A stretch of 5,665 bases of DNA, taken from the NCBI GenBank assembly GCA_018644745.1, contig JABGPX010000389.1, positions 1 to 5,665 of the forward strand. Direction: 5' to 3'. Made by a program: the position numbers and the translations under genes. This DNA comes from Spirochaetales bacterium (GTDB lineage: Bacteria > Spirochaetota > Spirochaetia > ARS1246). A model generated the notes under the pieces. It made no database searches and was not told the origin of the DNA. It was given only the letters and a program-made list of their open reading frames with translations. Of the stretch, positions 5,023-5,665 are shown piece by piece (within the stretch, counting starts at the first letter, position 1; every line of letters begins with the position of its first letter).

Positions 5023-5051
5023 TTGACCGTGTAGGAATCGAGTGGTATTCT
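5023..5051 (+). promoter_or_regulatory. Probable promoter of the 137-aa membrane protein gene
   Basis: TTGACC (5023-5028, 5 of 6) and TATTCT (5046-5051, 4 of 6) are 17 bases apart, and TGG just before the -10 (5043-5045) gives an extended -10 element. Transcription would begin near 5058, leaving a leader of about 30 bases that includes the ribosome binding site. The -35 hexamer is the same as that of the toxin-antitoxin promoter. Confidence 0.6.
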
Positions 5052-5075
5052 TACGCATCACATATCAATCTGATC

Positions 5076-5080
5076 AGGAG
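5076..5080 (+). promoter_or_regulatory. Ribosome binding site fixing the start at 5088
   Basis: AGGAG lies 7 bases before ATG 5088. The frame is open upstream to 4797, but that part lies opposite the 5' end of the MATE gene, across the promoter, and has no ribosome binding site. Confidence 0.75.
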
Positions 5081-5087
5081 AAATTTA

Positions 5088-5501
5088 ATGGCAAAATCAA
5101 AAGCAAGTCTCGGTTCGGGAGCCCTTCTGCAACTCGCCACGGGCTTGGCACTCTTTTTTAACGGTCTGTTCGGAATTACTGTTTACAATTCTAAGTGGAA
5201 TGAAGTAGTGAGAACTCTTTCGAGGACATTCGGCGGCAAGTCAGATACCCTCGACTTGATATTCTCCATCCTTCTCATGGCTTCCGGTGCTCTGATTGCA
5301 GCGGCCCTTTTTCTGTCCGTAGATACGAAAATTCTTTTTCTCTCAACCATTGTGGTTTTCATTATCTGGGCAATTCGTATTGTAATGGTTTATATCGTCG
5401 ATGATATTTTCGAACCGGACTTTCTGGTGTGGGTTACTCCCCTCTGTATAGATCTGGTGGTACTAGCCAGCATATGGACTATTACTCGCAAGTACGCATA
5501 G
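5088..5501 (+). CDS. Four-helix integral membrane protein, unknown function, 137 aa
   Basis: I do not recognise the family. The protein has a short positively charged N-terminus (MAKSKASLGSG) and four hydrophobic stretches: about residues 11-30 (GALLQLATGLALFFNGLFGI), 56-77 (LDLIFSILLMASGALIAAAL), 81-103 (TKILFLSTIVVFIIWAIRIV) and 110-132 (FLVWVTPLCIDLVVLASIW). Between helices 1 and 2 a polar loop reads WNEVVRTLSRTFGGKSDT. An acidic patch VDDIFEPD precedes the last helix. Both ends are predicted to face the cytosol. It has its own promoter and ribosome binding site and ends 9 bases before the dehydrogenase gene, so the two are probably one transcript. The size and helix count recall small DoxX-like membrane proteins, but I saw no motif that supports that. 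Confidence 0.85.
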   Translation: MAKSKASLGSGALLQLATGLALFFNGLFGITVYNSKWNEVVRTLSRTFGGKSDTLDLIFSILLMASGALIAAALFLSVDTKILFLSTIVVFIIWAIRIVMVYIVDDIFEPDFLVWVTPLCIDLVVLASIWTITRKYA

Positions 5502-5510
5502 AGAAATCAG

Positions 5511-5665
5511 ATGCATTCAGAAAATAGAACAGCCCTCGTAACCGGAGCGGCCGGCACGATGGGCCTCGCGGTGGTTAAGGCCTTTCTCGAAGAAGGTTCA
5601 ACCGTGGTGTTAGTAGACATCAACGCCGACGGTCTTTCAAAACTAACCGGCGAGCTTGGTGCCAA
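5511..5665 (+). CDS. Short-chain dehydrogenase/reductase (SDR), N-terminal fragment
   Basis: Fifty-one codons are present before the window ends. The sequence opens the NAD(P)-binding Rossmann fold of SDR enzymes: TALVTGAAGTMG (residues 7-18), a helix LAVVKAFLEEGS, then VVLVDIN with an acidic D36 at the end of the second strand, which in this family usually means preference for NAD over NADP. The glycine motif reads TGxxGxxG, where classical SDRs have TGxxxGxG. The catalytic Ser-Tyr-Lys is beyond the window, so substrate and activity are unknown. The start ATG follows the membrane protein stop by 9 bases. The only ribosome binding element is a weak AGAG overlapping that stop (5500-5503), which suggests translation coupled to the gene before it. 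Confidence 0.88.
   Translation, partial: MHSENRTALVTGAAGTMGLAVVKAFLEEGSTVVLVDINADGLSKLTGELGA

Noticed and set aside
4797..5087. N-terminal extension of the 137-aa membrane protein
   Set aside because: It runs opposite the MATE gene and across that protein's own promoter, has no ribosome binding site, and adds a non-membrane stretch with no recognisable pattern.

Overview
This 5.7 kb window is compact bacterial chromosome of moderate GC. It holds ten protein genes on both strands, two of them cut by the window edges, with almost no spare DNA. No rRNA, tRNA, CRISPR array or insertion sequence is visible. Most genes have a clear AGGAG-type ribosome binding site. The gene mix (YgiQ-type radical SAM protein, Phd/VapC toxin-antitoxin pair, ECF sigma factor, MATE exporter, SDR enzyme) fits a free-living Gram-negative-type bacterium. 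A spirochaete is a guess from the general feel of the proteins and is not proven by anything here.

Layout. Bases 1-415 (minus) are the N-terminal part of a YgiQ-family radical SAM protein, starting at TTG. Bases 530-721 (plus) encode an unrecognised 63-residue helical protein. It runs tail to tail into a 198-residue thioredoxin-fold protein (718-1314, minus), and the two stop codons share four bases. The next intergenic region carries a minus-strand promoter for the thioredoxin-like gene and a plus-strand promoter for a Phd/YefM-type antitoxin and PIN-domain VapC toxin operon (1444-2108). That promoter is flanked by two copies of a 9-bp repeat and is placed so that transcription would begin at the antitoxin's ATG.

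Bases 2183-3554 (plus) form a tightly packed three-gene operon: an ECF sigma factor, a small single-pass membrane protein that is the candidate anti-sigma factor, and a short MotA/TolQ/ExbB-like membrane protein. An ECF-type promoter lies directly before the sigma gene, so the unit is probably self-activating. The operon meets a convergent MATE-family exporter (3551-4993, minus) at a palindromic CTAG that is the TAG stop of both genes and sits at the centre of an inverted repeat. Rightward, 5088-5501 encodes a four-helix membrane protein behind a good promoter. Nine bases later begins a short-chain dehydrogenase that runs off the window.

The parts most worth attention are the sigma / membrane protein / mini-MotA operon, the two probable leaderless transcripts, both of regulatory genes, and the symmetrical overlapping gene ends at 3536-3566.
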